Shown here piece after piece: positions 34,631-44,506 of a DNA stretch of 64,000 nt. Below the pieces are notes generated by a model, which saw nothing but the letters and a program-made list of their open reading frames with translations, searched no databases and had not been told where the DNA came from. Source of the stretch: Photobacterium aphoticum (lineage in GTDB: Bacteria; Pseudomonadota; Gammaproteobacteria; Enterobacterales; Vibrionaceae); NCBI RefSeq assembly GCF_001029435.1, contig NZ_LDOV01000025.1, forward strand, positions 62,001 to 126,000, read 5' to 3'. A program made the position numbers and the translations under genes. Position 1 is the first letter of the stretch. Each line of letters opens with the position of its first letter.

Positions 34631-36253
34631 TTAGATCTTAGTGGCCGGTATTTTTGCCGATTGGCAGTGTAACGGCTGAATATTCGGGATCAGGTGATCA
34701 CACACGTGGCGGGCAAATCCACTGCCTGCTTCGTTGTAGATATTGAAAGCGGCATCCACTCCAAGGGCGTACAGGGCGTCTTCATCATCTTCATACTTGG
34801 CAATGGCGGCAATTTGACCTTTATAGTGACGCTCACGGATTTGCTCAAGGGCAAAGCTGTTGGCCTGACTGTGTGGCATGGCGAGCAAAATAAGCTGTGT
34901 GTTGTGTTTGGATATCACCCGTGCCCAGAAATCGGGGTCGGTAGCATCGCCGTGGATCACGCAGCGGCCTTGCTCACGGTGTAAGGCCACGGACTCTTCA
35001 CGGGTTTCAATCCCGATCACTTGTTCGCCGTAACGGCTGACCAATTCATCGTACGCGCCGCTGCCGATACGGCCCATGCCTAAGATCAGCACTTTCTTAT
35101 CGCCCAAGTCGATTAAGCGATCGTTCGGGTTCAGGCGATCAGGTTCAAATTCTTTCAGCCATTTGGCGGCATCTTTGTAGAGACGATGGCCGAGACTGTT
35201 GAGCGGAGCGGCGATCAGGAACGACAGCGAGACCGCAATGGCGATGGCCACCAGAAAACTGCCCGGCAGCATACCCATGTTATAGGCCAGTCCGCCCACA
35301 ATCAGGCCAAACTCACTGTAATTAAACAGGGTCAGGGTACCCAGCAGTGAGGTACGTACACGGTAACGGAACAGATTGAAGATCACGTAGTAGAGGATGC
35401 CTTTGAGCGGCAGCAGTACCAGTAATATCAATGCCATGAATAAGCCGTCCCAGGTTGGTTTCTCTGACAGGCCAATGTTGAGGAAGAAGCAGACCAGTAA
35501 CAGCTCCTTCAGATTGAACAGGGATTTGGACATTTCAGAGGTTTTCGGGTGGCCTGCCAGCATCATACCGACAATCAAGGCACCCAAGTCCGCTTTCATA
35601 CCGACGGCTTCAAACAGACCGGAGCCGGCCACCAGTGCCAGGAAAATCCCGTACAGCACCAACATTTCCCCGTGGCCGGCACGGTCGAGAATACGGAACA
35701 GAGAAGGACGTAGAAGCGGCAGCGCAAACAAGGCGAGGGCGGTGATCTCTGGTACTTTCCCGGTCGAGACGGTTAGGAAGATAACGGCAAAGATGTCCTG
35801 CATGACCAAAATACCGATGGCCAGTGTGCCGTAGGTGGCATTGAGTTCACCTTTTTCCTGCAGGGCTTTAATGGCAAACACGGTACTGGAGAAGGACAGG
35901 GCAAAGCCCATTAAGGCCAACTGGCTGATGTCCAGATCGGCCATCATGCCAATGCCTAATTGTTTAAGTACCAGTAGGGCAAGGGTGAATAATCCGGTGG
36001 TGAGGACATTGTGCAGTGTGGCACCGCCCCAAATCTCTTTGGCCAGCAGGGTGCGAATATCTAACTTAAGGCCGATAGAGAACAGCAGTAAGGTCACACC
36101 GAGATCGGCAAGGGTCGATAAGGTTGCTGTCGATTGGTAACCCGCAGTGTTGAGTGCAAAGCCCGCGACTAAGAAGCCGACGAGTGGGGGAAGTTTGCAA
36201 CGAAGGGCAAGAAAGCCGGCCAGAAAGGCCGCGATGATGTAGACAAGTTCCAT
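34631..36253 (-). CDS. ybaL: CPA2 cation/proton antiporter, YbaL/KefB type
   Basis: A 540-residue inner-membrane protein with about 12-13 helices of the sodium/proton exchanger fold (residues 1-385) and a cytosolic Rossmann TrkA-N domain (about 400-520) whose nucleotide site is VLILGMGRIGSGAYDEL. It has no TrkA-C. Helix phrases such as LPPLVGFLVAGF and FSSTVFAIKALQEKGE are typical of K+/H+ exporters of the Kef group. E. coli has ybaL next to gsk, here the order is gsk, small barrel gene, asnB, ybaL. Start is ATG 36253; the frame is open 26 codons further up without a ribosome site. The ion is not proven. Confidence 0.86.
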   Translation of the reverse strand: MELVYIIAAFLAGFLALRCKLPPLVGFLVAGFALNTAGYQSTATLSTLADLGVTLLLFSIGLKLDIRTLLAKEIWGGATLHNVLTTGLFTLALLVLKQLGIGMMADLDISQLALMGFALSFSSTVFAIKALQEKGELNATYGTLAIGILVMQDIFAVIFLTVSTGKVPEITALALFALPLLRPSLFRILDRAGHGEMLVLYGIFLALVAGSGLFEAVGMKADLGALIVGMMLAGHPKTSEMSKSLFNLKELLLVCFFLNIGLSEKPTWDGLFMALILLVLLPLKGILYYVIFNLFRYRVRTSLLGTLTLFNYSEFGLIVGGLAYNMGMLPGSFLVAIAIAVSLSFLIAAPLNSLGHRLYKDAAKWLKEFEPDRLNPNDRLIDLGDKKVLILGMGRIGSGAYDELVSRYGEQVIGIETREESVALHREQGRCVIHGDATDPDFWARVISKHNTQLILLAMPHSQANSFALEQIRERHYKGQIAAIAKYEDDEDALYALGVDAAFNIYNEAGSGFARHVCDHLIPNIQPLHCQSAKIPATKI

Positions 36254-36322
36254 TGCAGGTTGACGTCCTTTTACTGAGTAGAGAGGGGGGAACCTCTGCG
36301 CATTGATGCAGGAATATAGCAT

Positions 36323-36355
36323 AAGGGGCATGTTCCTGTCCGGAACATGCCCCTT
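36323..36355. other. Perfect 14-bp hairpin between nagC and ybaL
   Basis: AAGGGGCATGTTCC (36323-36336) pairs perfectly with 36342-36355 around a 5-nt loop. Neither flank is a clear T-run, yet position after the nagC stop (52 nt) suggests it ends the nagBAC transcript or stabilises its 3' end. Confidence 0.7.
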
Positions 36356-36406
36356 GAAATTGTTACAAATTGAGTGACTTACCGTAACAAAATAGATCGT
36401 GTCGCG

Positions 36407-37621
36407 TTATTCTTCCAATAAGCGCTGCAGCAGTACACCGTTCAGCATGGCACGTTTAATCATCGAGAACGCGCCAATGGTTGGCTGGGTGTAGAGCTCA
36501 GAGACGACAATCGGCAGATCTTTGTTAAAGGTAGACAGCGATTGGGTTTCCACGCAGCGACGGATCGCCGGGAACACCACGTCTTTGGCATGGGTAATGT
36601 TACCCGCCACCACAATTTTTTGCGGGTTGAATAAATTGATGGTCATCGCCAGGGCTTTGCCCAGTTGATTGCCGACCTTAATTAAGGCCTGACTGGCTAA
36701 CTCATCACCTTTATTGGCGGCGTCACAAATGGCCGGCATGGTGAGTGATTCCAGATCTTGTAGGCTGCTTGGGTAGCCCTGATCAAGCAAGTCTTGAATA
36801 TGGCGCATGATAGCCGGATCGGCGGCCACGGTTTCTAAACAGCCAAAGTTACCGCATTGGCATTTGTCGCCCAGCGGATCAATTTGGATGTGGCCGATTT
36901 CGCCGACGTTGCGGTTTGTGCCCAAGAAGACTTGGCCGTTAACGATGATCCCCGCACCGGTACCGTGATGCACACTGACCAGAATGGAGTCTTTGCAGTC
37001 GCGGCTGGCACCAAAGTAGTGCTCTGCCAACGCAAGGCCACGAATGTCGTTACCCACAAAACAGGCTACGCCGTATTTGTCGGTGATGATGTCCGCCAGC
37101 GGCAGGTTATCGACCTCAATGTTTGGCATGTATTCGACAATGCCTTTTTCCGGGTCAATCAAACCTGGCAGGGTGATACCGAACGCCACTAATTCGCGCA
37201 TTGCGCTTTGGTGTTCGTTGATAAACTGGCGAATGTGTTCAAGCAGGCCATCCACCAACACTTGTTGGTTGTGGTAGCTGAAAGGGTGGGCGGTGCCGGC
37301 GATGTATTTACCGCTCAGATCATAGAGCGTGATTTCGATGTAGTTACGACCCAAGCGGATCGCAATAGAATGGAACGGGGCCGATTCTGTGGTCAGTGAG
37401 ATCGCACGTCGGCCACCGGTAGACGCTTGCTGAGCGACCTCTTTAATGAGGCCGCGTTCTAGCAATTGGCGGGTAATTTTAGTAACGCTTGCAGGCGCAA
37501 GCTGACTCACATCAGCAACCTGGATACGTGAGATTGGGCCTTGTAAGTCAATGAGCCGGTAAACCGCTGCACTGTTCAGCTGCTTTACCAGATCTACATT
37601 ACCAATTTGTCCGCCAGTCAT
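36407..37621 (-). CDS. nagC: GlcNAc-responsive repressor NagC (ROK family)
   Basis: A 404-residue ROK-family repressor. The N-terminal winged helix spans about 10-75 (AAVYRLIDLQGPISRIQVAD, APASVTKITRQLLERGLIK); the ROK domain has the sugar and zinc site GHIQIDP and the cysteine cluster CQCGNFGCLE. GlcNAc-6-P releases NagC from its operators and so induces nagE and nagBA. It begins 2 bp after the nagA stop with a poor ribosome site, so it is probably translated by coupling. NagC is autoregulated through the nagB promoter. Confidence 0.94.
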   Translation of the reverse strand: MTGGQIGNVDLVKQLNSAAVYRLIDLQGPISRIQVADVSQLAPASVTKITRQLLERGLIKEVAQQASTGGRRAISLTTESAPFHSIAIRLGRNYIEITLYDLSGKYIAGTAHPFSYHNQQVLVDGLLEHIRQFINEHQSAMRELVAFGITLPGLIDPEKGIVEYMPNIEVDNLPLADIITDKYGVACFVGNDIRGLALAEHYFGASRDCKDSILVSVHHGTGAGIIVNGQVFLGTNRNVGEIGHIQIDPLGDKCQCGNFGCLETVAADPAIMRHIQDLLDQGYPSSLQDLESLTMPAICDAANKGDELASQALIKVGNQLGKALAMTINLFNPQKIVVAGNITHAKDVVFPAIRRCVETQSLSTFNKDLPIVVSELYTQPTIGAFSMIKRAMLNGVLLQRLLEE

Positions 37622-37623
37622 AA

Positions 37624-38760
37624 TTAATTTTGCTCGTATTCACCGTTAACAACAGTCGCCCGAACATGATAGTCACGATCAAAAATAGTCAGGTTAGCCA
37701 CCATGCCTTTTTTGATAGCACCCAATGTCTTGTCCACGCCAATGGCGCGAGCAGGGTAAAGGGTAGCCATACGAATCGCTTCGTCCAGGGCGATACCTGC
37801 ATGCTCGACACTGTTTTGAACTGCTTCAATCATCGTGAGTGCCGAACCACCAAGTGTGCCGTTTTCATCCACACACTTTCCATCACGGTAATATACTTTC
37901 TTACCGACAAAAATAAAGTGATCCATGTCAGCTCCTGCAGGTGCAGTTGCGTCAGTCACTAAAATAAGTTTGTCGCCTTTTATACGGTGAGCGATACGGA
38001 TGTTAGCGTAATCGACATGGAAACCGTCTGCGATAATACCCGTGTAAACCTCAGGGGTATCATAAATTGCGCCGACCATACCTGGTTCACGGCCCGCGAT
38101 TGGGGTCATGGCATTGAACAGGTGCGTCGCGAAAGTGATACCAGCAGCAAAGCCTTCACGTGCTTCCACGTAGGTTGCGTTGGTGTGACCTGCAGAGACA
38201 ACGATACCGGCGTCAACCAGTTGCTCGATGTGGGCGTGTGGGTTTTGCTCAGGCGCCAGCGTCACTTTGGTCACGACATCCGCGTTTTCACAGATGGTGT
38301 TGATCATGTTGTCATCAGAGCGACGAATGTGATCAACCGAGTGAATACCTTTTTTCATCACGTTCAGGTAAGGACCTTCAAGGTGCAGACCCAGTGACTG
38401 GTTTTGGTATTTGGCTTGGTACTCACGCTGTGCGACAATCGCCGCCTTCATGTCTTCGTCAGAAGAGGTGATCAGCGTAGGCAGGAAGCTGGTACAACCT
38501 GATTTCAGGTTGGCACGGTGCATGGTGTGAATTGTGTCGGCATTGATTTCGTCGTTGAACATCACGCCACCACAGCCATTTAGCTGTAGGTCGATGAAGC
38601 CCGGTACCAGATTGGCACCGTCAAGGTCACGAGTTTCAATGTCAGCAGGTAGCTCAGCCACAGGGCATACGGCATGAATGTTGACGCCGTCAATAATGAC
38701 GGCGTAGTTATTCAGCACATCGCTACCGGTAAAAATACGGCAGTTGGTCAGTGCGTACAT
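37624..38760 (-). CDS. nagA: N-acetylglucosamine-6-phosphate deacetylase
   Basis: A 378-residue amidohydrolase that removes acetate from GlcNAc-6-P. Motifs are [15 protein letters not shown], the metal Glu in [33 protein letters not shown], the substrate loop IADGFHVDY and the catalytic Asp in [10 protein letters not shown]. The metal site uses Glu plus two His, as in enteric NagA. It lies between nagB (14 bp) and nagC (2 bp). Confidence 0.97.
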   Translation of the reverse strand: MYALTNCRIFTGSDVLNNYAVIIDGVNIHAVCPVAELPADIETRDLDGANLVPGFIDLQLNGCGGVMFNDEINADTIHTMHRANLKSGCTSFLPTLITSSDEDMKAAIVAQREYQAKYQNQSLGLHLEGPYLNVMKKGIHSVDHIRRSDDNMINTICENADVVTKVTLAPEQNPHAHIEQLVDAGIVVSAGHTNATYVEAREGFAAGITFATHLFNAMTPIAGREPGMVGAIYDTPEVYTGIIADGFHVDYANIRIAHRIKGDKLILVTDATAPAGADMDHFIFVGKKVYYRDGKCVDENGTLGGSALTMIEAVQNSVEHAGIALDEAIRMATLYPARAIGVDKTLGAIKKGMVANLTIFDRDYHVRATVVNGEYEQN

Positions 38761-38774
38761 GGATCAATCCTTCG

Positions 38775-39575
38775 TTACAGGTGCGAAATGTTCTTTGCTT
38801 CTAGCTCTTGGAAGTACTTAACTGTCTTCACTTTTAGCTCTTGAGTAGAAGGCTCGTCACAAACGATCAGTGATTTAGGGTGTAGCTGCAGGGCAGATAC
38901 TGTCCATAGGTGGTTCACTGAACCTTCAACAGCGGCTTCTAGTGCCAATGCTTTGTTGTGACCTGTAACCAGGATCATGATTTCTTCAGAATCAAGCAGT
39001 GTACCCACACCGATAGTCAGTGCGTACTTAGGTACTTGGTTCATGTCGCCGTCGAAGAAACGAGAGTTCGCGATACGTGTATCTTCAGTTAGCGTCTTGA
39101 TACGAGTACGAGAAGCCAGAGAAGAAGCCGGCTCGTTGAACGCGATGTGACCGTCGTTACCCACGCCACCCATGAACAGGTTGATGCGGCCGTAAGACTT
39201 AATTTTGTCTTCGTAACGCTGACATTCTGCCACGTGATCTTCTGCGTTGCCGTTCAGAAGGTTGATGTTTTCTTCTTGAATATCAATGTGATTGAAGAAG
39301 TTGTTATACATGAAGCTACGGTATGACTCAGGGTGATCAGCAGGAATGCCGATGTATTCATCCATGTTAAAAGTCACAACGTGTTTGAAACTTACTTCAC
39401 CTGCTTGATAAAGCTCGATAAGACGCTTGTAGGTCGCTAGTGGAGTGCCACCGGTTGGCAAGCCTAGCACGAATGGACGCTCGGCAGTTGGCTCAAATTT
39501 GTTAATACGATCAGCAATATAGCGAGCAGACCACAAACCTACATCTTTAGCTTCATTGAGTGGGATTAGTCTCAC
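38775..39575 (-). CDS. nagB: Glucosamine-6-phosphate deaminase
   Basis: A 266-residue enzyme that isomerises and deaminates GlcN-6-P to fructose-6-P and ammonia. It starts [20 protein letters not shown] as E. coli NagB does, with [25 protein letters not shown] (active-site Asp) and [18 protein letters not shown]-terminal residues include [10 protein letters not shown]. It is first in the nagBAC operon; codon use is biased. In E. coli the enzyme is allosterically activated by GlcNAc-6-P; the length fits that class. Confidence 0.98.
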   Translation of the reverse strand: MRLIPLNEAKDVGLWSARYIADRINKFEPTAERPFVLGLPTGGTPLATYKRLIELYQAGEVSFKHVVTFNMDEYIGIPADHPESYRSFMYNNFFNHIDIQEENINLLNGNAEDHVAECQRYEDKIKSYGRINLFMGGVGNDGHIAFNEPASSLASRTRIKTLTEDTRIANSRFFDGDMNQVPKYALTIGVGTLLDSEEIMILVTGHNKALALEAAVEGSVNHLWTVSALQLHPKSLIVCDEPSTQELKVKTVKYFQELEAKNISHL

Positions 39576-39642
39576 GGTGACACCTCATTCCAAGTTTAAA
39601 ATACGGGAAAATCTTAGCGTGTTATCGCCTTTGTTTTGGATA

Positions 39643-39658
39643 ATAAAATAAGTTTTAT
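39643..39658. promoter_or_regulatory. Possible NagC operator 1 (nagB side)
   Basis: AT-rich palindrome ATAAAA-taag-TTTTAT, 68 nt before nagB. The match to known NagC sites is loose; placement supports it. Confidence 0.35.
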
Positions 39659-39696
39659 GATCGAGCTAGCAAAATCGCCTGTTTATTACCCTTACA

Positions 39697-39712
39697 GGTG
39701 ATAAAGATCACA
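39697..39712. promoter_or_regulatory. CRP-binding site between nagB and nagE
   Basis: GGTGA-N6-TCACA, one mismatch from the TGTGA-N6-TCACA consensus. It sits midway between the two putative NagC operators, as in the E. coli nagE-nagB region. Confidence 0.7.
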
Positions 39713-39724
39713 AATGATGACCTT

Positions 39725-39746
39725 TTAATTTGCGGGGCGAAATTAA
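39725..39746. promoter_or_regulatory. NagC/Mlc-type operator (nagE side)
   Basis: Palindrome TTAATTT-(GCGGGGCG)-AAATTAA with 7-bp perfect arms. It resembles the NagC/Mlc consensus of AT-rich arms around a central C/G pair and lies 86 nt before nagE. Confidence 0.6.
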
Positions 39747-39831
39747 TTTCTTAAACTGCAAATAACTTAATCGAGTGACTAAAAAAAGTGACTCAACATC
39801 GCGTCTAAGAAAACCATAGGGGGAACTAAGG

Positions 39832-41322
39832 GTGAACATTCTTGGATATATGCAAAAAATAGGTAAGGCACTGATGGTGCCGGTAGCGACGTTGCCAGCA
39901 GCAGCGATCCTGATGGGTGTGGGTTACTTCATTGACCCAACAGGTTGGGGTGCGAATAACATCCTTGCTGCCTTCTTCATCAAAGCGGGTGCGGCAATCA
40001 TCGACAACATGTCTTGGCTATTCGCAGTAGGTGTTGCCTACGGTATGTCTAAAGACAAAGACGGTGCTGCAGCGCTAGCCGGTCTGGTAGGTATGTACGT
40101 AGTGACTACGCTACTGTCTCCAGGTGCGGTTGCTCAAATTCAAGGTATCGACCCAAGCGCAGTACCTGCTGCATTCGGCAAGATCCAAAACCAGTTCGTG
40201 GGTATCCTAGTGGGTGTAATGTCAGCTGAGCTGTACAACCGCTTCTCTCACGTAGAACTACACAAAGCACTAGCGTTCTTCTCTGGTAAGCGTCTAGTAC
40301 CTATCCTAACTTCATTTGCCGCTATTCTGGTTTCTTTTGTACTGATGTACGTTTGGCCAAGTGTTTACAACGGTCTAGTGAGCTTCGGTGAAGGTATCCA
40401 AGGTATGGGTGAGTTGGGTGCGGGTGTTTACGCGTTCTTCAACCGTCTATTGATCCCTGTTGGTCTGCACCACGCATTGAACTCAGTGTTCTGGTTTGAC
40501 GTTGCAGGTATTAACGATATCCCTAACTTCCTAGGTGGCGCGAAGTCTATCGCTGAAGGTACAGCAACTGTTGGTGTAACAGGTATGTACCAGGCGGGCT
40601 TCTTCCCAATCATGATGTTCGGTCTACCAGGTGCAGCACTGGCTATCTACCACACTGCTAAGCCAGAGAACAAAGAAAAAGTTGCTTCTATCATGATCGC
40701 AGCAGGTTTCGCATCGTTCTTCACCGGTGTAACTGAGCCGCTAGAATTCTCATTCATGTTCCTAGCACCTGGCCTATACGTTGTTCACGCATTCCTTGCT
40801 GGTATCTCTGTATACATCGCAGCAAGCATGCAGTGGATGGCTGGCTTCGGTTTCTCAGCGGGTCTGGTTGACTTGTTCTTGTCAACGCGTAACCCACTAG
40901 CTGTGAACTGGTACATGCTGATTGTTCAAGGTCTAGTATTCTTCGCACTGTACTACTTCATCTTCCGCACTGCGATTGTGAAGTTCAACCTGAAGACTCC
41001 TGGCCGTGAAGACCTAGACGACACTGCTTCTGACGTGCAAGGCGCGAAAGAAACAGGCGAACTAGCGAAGCAATACATCAAAGCTCTGGGTGGCGTATCT
41101 AACCTAGAAAACATCGATGCATGTATCACGCGTCTACGTCTGACTCTGAAAGACAGCAGCCTAGCTGACGAGAAGACCCTAAAAGCACTGGGTGCGATGG
41201 GTGTGGTGAAACTAGGTTCTAACAATCTGCAGGTGATTCTTGGCCCACTGGCTGAAATCGTAGCGGGTGAGATGAAGAAAGTTTCTCCATCAGAAGACCT
41301 ATCTTCAGTAAAACTGCCTTAA
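39832..41322 (+). CDS. nagE: N-acetylglucosamine PTS permease, IIBC (NagE without IIA)
   Basis: A 496-residue inner-membrane protein that imports and phosphorylates GlcNAc. The IIC domain (about 1-370) has ten or so helices, opening with MQKIGKALMVPVATLPAAAILMG-type sequence and the substrate motif TGVTEPLEFSF; the IIB domain (about 410-490) carries the phosphorylated Cys431 in NIDACITRLRL. E. coli NagE is about 648 residues with a fused IIA; here the protein ends after IIB, so phosphate must come from a free IIA such as Crr. The start is GTG at 39832, 8 nt after AGGGGG. Strong codon bias. Confidence 0.96.
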   Translation: MNILGYMQKIGKALMVPVATLPAAAILMGVGYFIDPTGWGANNILAAFFIKAGAAIIDNMSWLFAVGVAYGMSKDKDGAAALAGLVGMYVVTTLLSPGAVAQIQGIDPSAVPAAFGKIQNQFVGILVGVMSAELYNRFSHVELHKALAFFSGKRLVPILTSFAAILVSFVLMYVWPSVYNGLVSFGEGIQGMGELGAGVYAFFNRLLIPVGLHHALNSVFWFDVAGINDIPNFLGGAKSIAEGTATVGVTGMYQAGFFPIMMFGLPGAALAIYHTAKPENKEKVASIMIAAGFASFFTGVTEPLEFSFMFLAPGLYVVHAFLAGISVYIAASMQWMAGFGFSAGLVDLFLSTRNPLAVNWYMLIVQGLVFFALYYFIFRTAIVKFNLKTPGREDLDDTASDVQGAKETGELAKQYIKALGGVSNLENIDACITRLRLTLKDSSLADEKTLKALGAMGVVKLGSNNLQVILGPLAEIVAGEMKKVSPSEDLSSVKLP

Positions 41323-41353
41323 TTATTTCACGCTAAATAATTAATCGTAATAC

Positions 41354-41378
41354 ATCGGCCTTCTTCGCGAAGGCCGAT
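41354..41378 (+). other. Hairpin after nagE, no U-tract
   Basis: ATCGGCCTTC (41354-41363) pairs with GAAGGCCGAT (41369-41378). It follows the nagE stop by 31 nt but is not followed by T. Confidence 0.6.
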
Positions 41379-41435
41379 GATCCCCTCGACTGAACAATCA
41401 TCTGTCACTACAACACTTCCATTGCATAACGACCC

Positions 41436-41453
41436 TTTCAGGCTTGCCTGAAA
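41436..41453 (+). other. Hairpin upstream of the chitobiase gene
   Basis: TTTCAGGC-tt-GCCTGAAA, extended by CCC/GGG with a small interior loop (41433-41462). It lies about 125 nt before the chitobiase start and may be part of its leader. Confidence 0.45.
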
Positions 41454-41576
41454 TAGAAAGGGCGCTTCGCTGTGTCTGCAGTTTCAGATTATTGTTTTGT
41501 TTGTTATTTATTTTTTATTTTGCCTCGGTCCAGTCCTTTTATTTCTGGCCGACGGTATTCGGGAAAGGAGTTACGC

Positions 41577-44261
41577 GTGAGAACATTTAAACTGAGTTTA
41601 TTGGCATCAGTTGTGGCCCTTGTGGCGACAGGCTGTGCAACAAACGCACCGAGTCCATCAGTGATGACGGATCAGCAAGTGGCTGACACGTTAGCAGCAA
41701 ACCTGGATGTGAATTACAAAGTGATCACGAACCATGGTGCGAACGAAGGTCTGGAATGCCGTCAGTTGGCGGCTGAATGGGCATCGTGTGATGTGATCAA
41801 CCTGACGCTGACCAATAACGGTCCGGCAGTGACTAATACGGATTGGAAAATTTACTTCCACAGCATCCGTATGATCCTGGACGTGCAGAATGATCAGTTC
41901 AAAGTGACACACATTACCGGTGACCTTCACACGCTTGAGCCAACCGAGAAGTTCAAAGGCTTCGCGGCAGGCGAGAAAGTGGTGATCCCTTACATCGGTG
42001 AATACTGGACGCTGTTTGAAAACGACTTCATGCCGCGTGCTTATGTGATCGCAGGCGACTCGACACCAAAAACACTACAAAGCCTAGACCATGAAGATCC
42101 TTCGGCTTACCTGGATCCGATTGATGGCGACAACTGGAAACGTACCCCAACGGATAACAACATTCTGGCCACGGCGCAGTCTCGTTTTGAGAAGAACAGT
42201 GACGTAGACCTGATTGCCTCTGAAACTCTGGCGGGTACTATTGTTCCAACCCCTCTGAGCACGACGTTGACGGGTGAGACAGTATCACTGGCGCAAGGCA
42301 TCAAGATTGACAACAAAGCGTTGTCAGCAGCCATGCTGGATTCAGTGGTCAGCCGTATGGCGACACTGGGCATCAACACCAACGGTCAGTACCCGGTAAA
42401 AGTGATCCTGGACCCAAGCCGCTTTAGCAAAGACACCAAAGTGTCAGGCGCTTACCAGCTTGACGTACGTGACGGTTCAACCCTGATCGTGGGTTACGAT
42501 GCACAAGGTGCGTTCTACGGTCTTCAGTCTCTGATGTCACTGGCGAGCACCGGTGCAGAGAAGACGATCCCAACTCTGAAAGTGGTGGATGCACCGCGCT
42601 TTGACTACCGTGGCGTAATGGTCGATGTTGGCCGTAACTTCCACTCAAAAGAAGCGATCCTACGTACGCTAGACCAAATGGCGGCGTACAAGATGAACAA
42701 ATTCCACTTCCACCTGACCGATGACGAAGGTTGGCGTATTGAAATCCCGGGTCTGCCAGAGCTGACAGACATCGGTAGCCAGCGTTGTCACGATTTGTCT
42801 GAAACCACGTGTCTGTTGCCACAGTTGGGTTCAGGTCCGGATAACAACAACTTCGGTTCTGGCTACTACAGCACACAGGATTACCTGGATATCCTGAAGT
42901 ATGCAAAAGCACGCGGTATCGAAGTGATCCCTGAAATCGACATGCCAGCACACTCACGTGCAGCGGTTGTGGCGATGGAAGCGCGTTACAAGCGTCTGGC
43001 AGAAGCGGGCGACTTGGCGGCAGCGAACGAATACCGTCTGATGGATCCACAGGATACGTCTAACGTAACAACTGTACAGTTCTACGATAAGCGTAGCTTC
43101 ATCAACCCATGTATGGATTCGTCACTGAACTTCGTAGACAAAGTGATCACAGAAGTGGCAGCGATGCACCGTGCTGCGGGCATGCCGCTAAACACTTGGC
43201 ACTTCGGTGGTGATGAAGCGAAAAACATCAAACTGGGCGCAGGCTTCCAAGATGCGAACGCGGCTGACAAGGTAGAGTGGAAAGGTGACTTGGATCTGTC
43301 TAAACAAGACAAGCCATTTGCTCAGTCTCCAATGTGTCAGAAAGCTATCGCTAAGGGTGTCGTGTCTGACTACGGCCACCTGCCAAGCTACTTTGCAGAG
43401 AAAGTCAGCAAAGTTGTCGCGGCGAAAGGCATCGAAAACTTCCAGGCATGGCAGGACGGTCTGAAGTACTCGAAAGATGCGGATGCGTTCGCGACAGACA
43501 ACGTACGCGTTAACTTCTGGGATACTCTGTACTGGGGCGGCGGTGCATCAGCGTATGACTGGGCAGCGAAAGGCTACGACATGGTGATCTCTAACCCAGA
43601 TTACGTGTACATGGACATGCCATACGAAGTGGATCCAGAAGAGCGTGGTTACTACTGGGCAACCCGTGCAACCGATACGCGTAAGATGTTCGGCTTTGCA
43701 CCAGAAAACTTGCCTCAGAACGCAGAAACGTCTGTTGACCGTGACGGTAACGGTTTCACCAGTAAGGGTGAAGCATCGCCACGTAAAGGTTTCTACGGCC
43801 TGTCTGCACAGCTGTGGAGTGAGACAGTACGTACAGACGACCAGTACGAGTACATGGTCTTCCCTCGCGTATTGGCAGCTGCTGAGCGTGCATGGCACAA
43901 AGCGGATTGGGAACGTGATTACCAGCCAGGCCTAGAGTACTCACAAGACACTAACCACGTGAACAAAGTGGCGCTGCATAACGACTGGTCTCGTTTTGCG
44001 AACCTGCTAGGTCAGCGTGAATTGGCTAAACTGGATGCAGCGGGTATTCAATACCGTGTACCAGTACCGGGTGCGAAGATCGAAAATGGCGTACTGCACA
44101 TGAACGTGAGCATGCCGGGTCTACCACTTCAGTACTCAACCAACGGTGGTAAGACATGGTCTACGTACAACGCTGACGCGAAACCAACCGTTTCTGGTAA
44201 GGTTTCAGTACGTGCAGTAAGTGCGAACGGCGAGCGTTACAGCCGCGTGATCAGCCTATAA
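41577..44261 (+). CDS. Chitobiase, beta-N-acetylhexosaminidase (GH20) lipoprotein
   Basis: An 894-residue secreted hydrolase that cleaves chitobiose to GlcNAc. The N-terminal signal ends in lipobox LVATGC (Cys20), so it is anchored in the envelope. Then come a carbohydrate-binding CHB_HEX domain (about 35-190), a GH20b domain, the GH20 TIM barrel with the catalytic Asp546-Glu547 in WHFGGDEAKN, and a C-terminal CHB_HEX_C domain (about 820-894). Length and order match the Vibrio chitobiases. The start is GTG at 41577 with AAAGGAG at 6 nt. It lies downstream of nagE and feeds it. Confidence 0.94.
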   Translation: MRTFKLSLLASVVALVATGCATNAPSPSVMTDQQVADTLAANLDVNYKVITNHGANEGLECRQLAAEWASCDVINLTLTNNGPAVTNTDWKIYFHSIRMILDVQNDQFKVTHITGDLHTLEPTEKFKGFAAGEKVVIPYIGEYWTLFENDFMPRAYVIAGDSTPKTLQSLDHEDPSAYLDPIDGDNWKRTPTDNNILATAQSRFEKNSDVDLIASETLAGTIVPTPLSTTLTGETVSLAQGIKIDNKALSAAMLDSVVSRMATLGINTNGQYPVKVILDPSRFSKDTKVSGAYQLDVRDGSTLIVGYDAQGAFYGLQSLMSLASTGAEKTIPTLKVVDAPRFDYRGVMVDVGRNFHSKEAILRTLDQMAAYKMNKFHFHLTDDEGWRIEIPGLPELTDIGSQRCHDLSETTCLLPQLGSGPDNNNFGSGYYSTQDYLDILKYAKARGIEVIPEIDMPAHSRAAVVAMEARYKRLAEAGDLAAANEYRLMDPQDTSNVTTVQFYDKRSFINPCMDSSLNFVDKVITEVAAMHRAAGMPLNTWHFGGDEAKNIKLGAGFQDANAADKVEWKGDLDLSKQDKPFAQSPMCQKAIAKGVVSDYGHLPSYFAEKVSKVVAAKGIENFQAWQDGLKYSKDADAFATDNVRVNFWDTLYWGGGASAYDWAAKGYDMVISNPDYVYMDMPYEVDPEERGYYWATRATDTRKMFGFAPENLPQNAETSVDRDGNGFTSKGEASPRKGFYGLSAQLWSETVRTDDQYEYMVFPRVLAAAERAWHKADWERDYQPGLEYSQDTNHVNKVALHNDWSRFANLLGQRELAKLDAAGIQYRVPVPGAKIENGVLHMNVSMPGLPLQYSTNGGKTWSTYNADAKPTVSGKVSVRAVSANGERYSRVISL

Positions 44262-44379
44262 TTGACGGTTTGTTGTGTCGGTGGCCATCGCCATCGGCAC
44301 ACGATCCATTACCGTTTTTAACGGTGATGGATGGAATGTCAGTGAGCAAGGCGGCCATTCTTACTGGCCAAGAAATTCC

Positions 44380-44406
44380 AGCCCCGCTTTTTGCGGGGTT
44401 TTTTTA
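44380..44406 (+). terminator. Terminator between chitobiase gene and glnS
   Basis: AGCCCCGC / GCGGGG stem with TTTTT loop and seven T, 118 nt after the chitobiase stop. Confidence 0.92.
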
Positions 44407-44506
44407 TCCATATCGACAAACAATGCATACTATTTGTTGAGTAGTGCCCCCGATTTATGGATGATAGAGAACTTAAAAATCCTGTCAGCACACGAGGTGT
44501 AACTAG

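Noticed and set aside
44275..44502. 75-codon plus-strand frame between the chitobiase gene and glnS
   Set aside because: It runs straight through the terminator at 44380-44406, has no ribosome site and no recognisable sequence.
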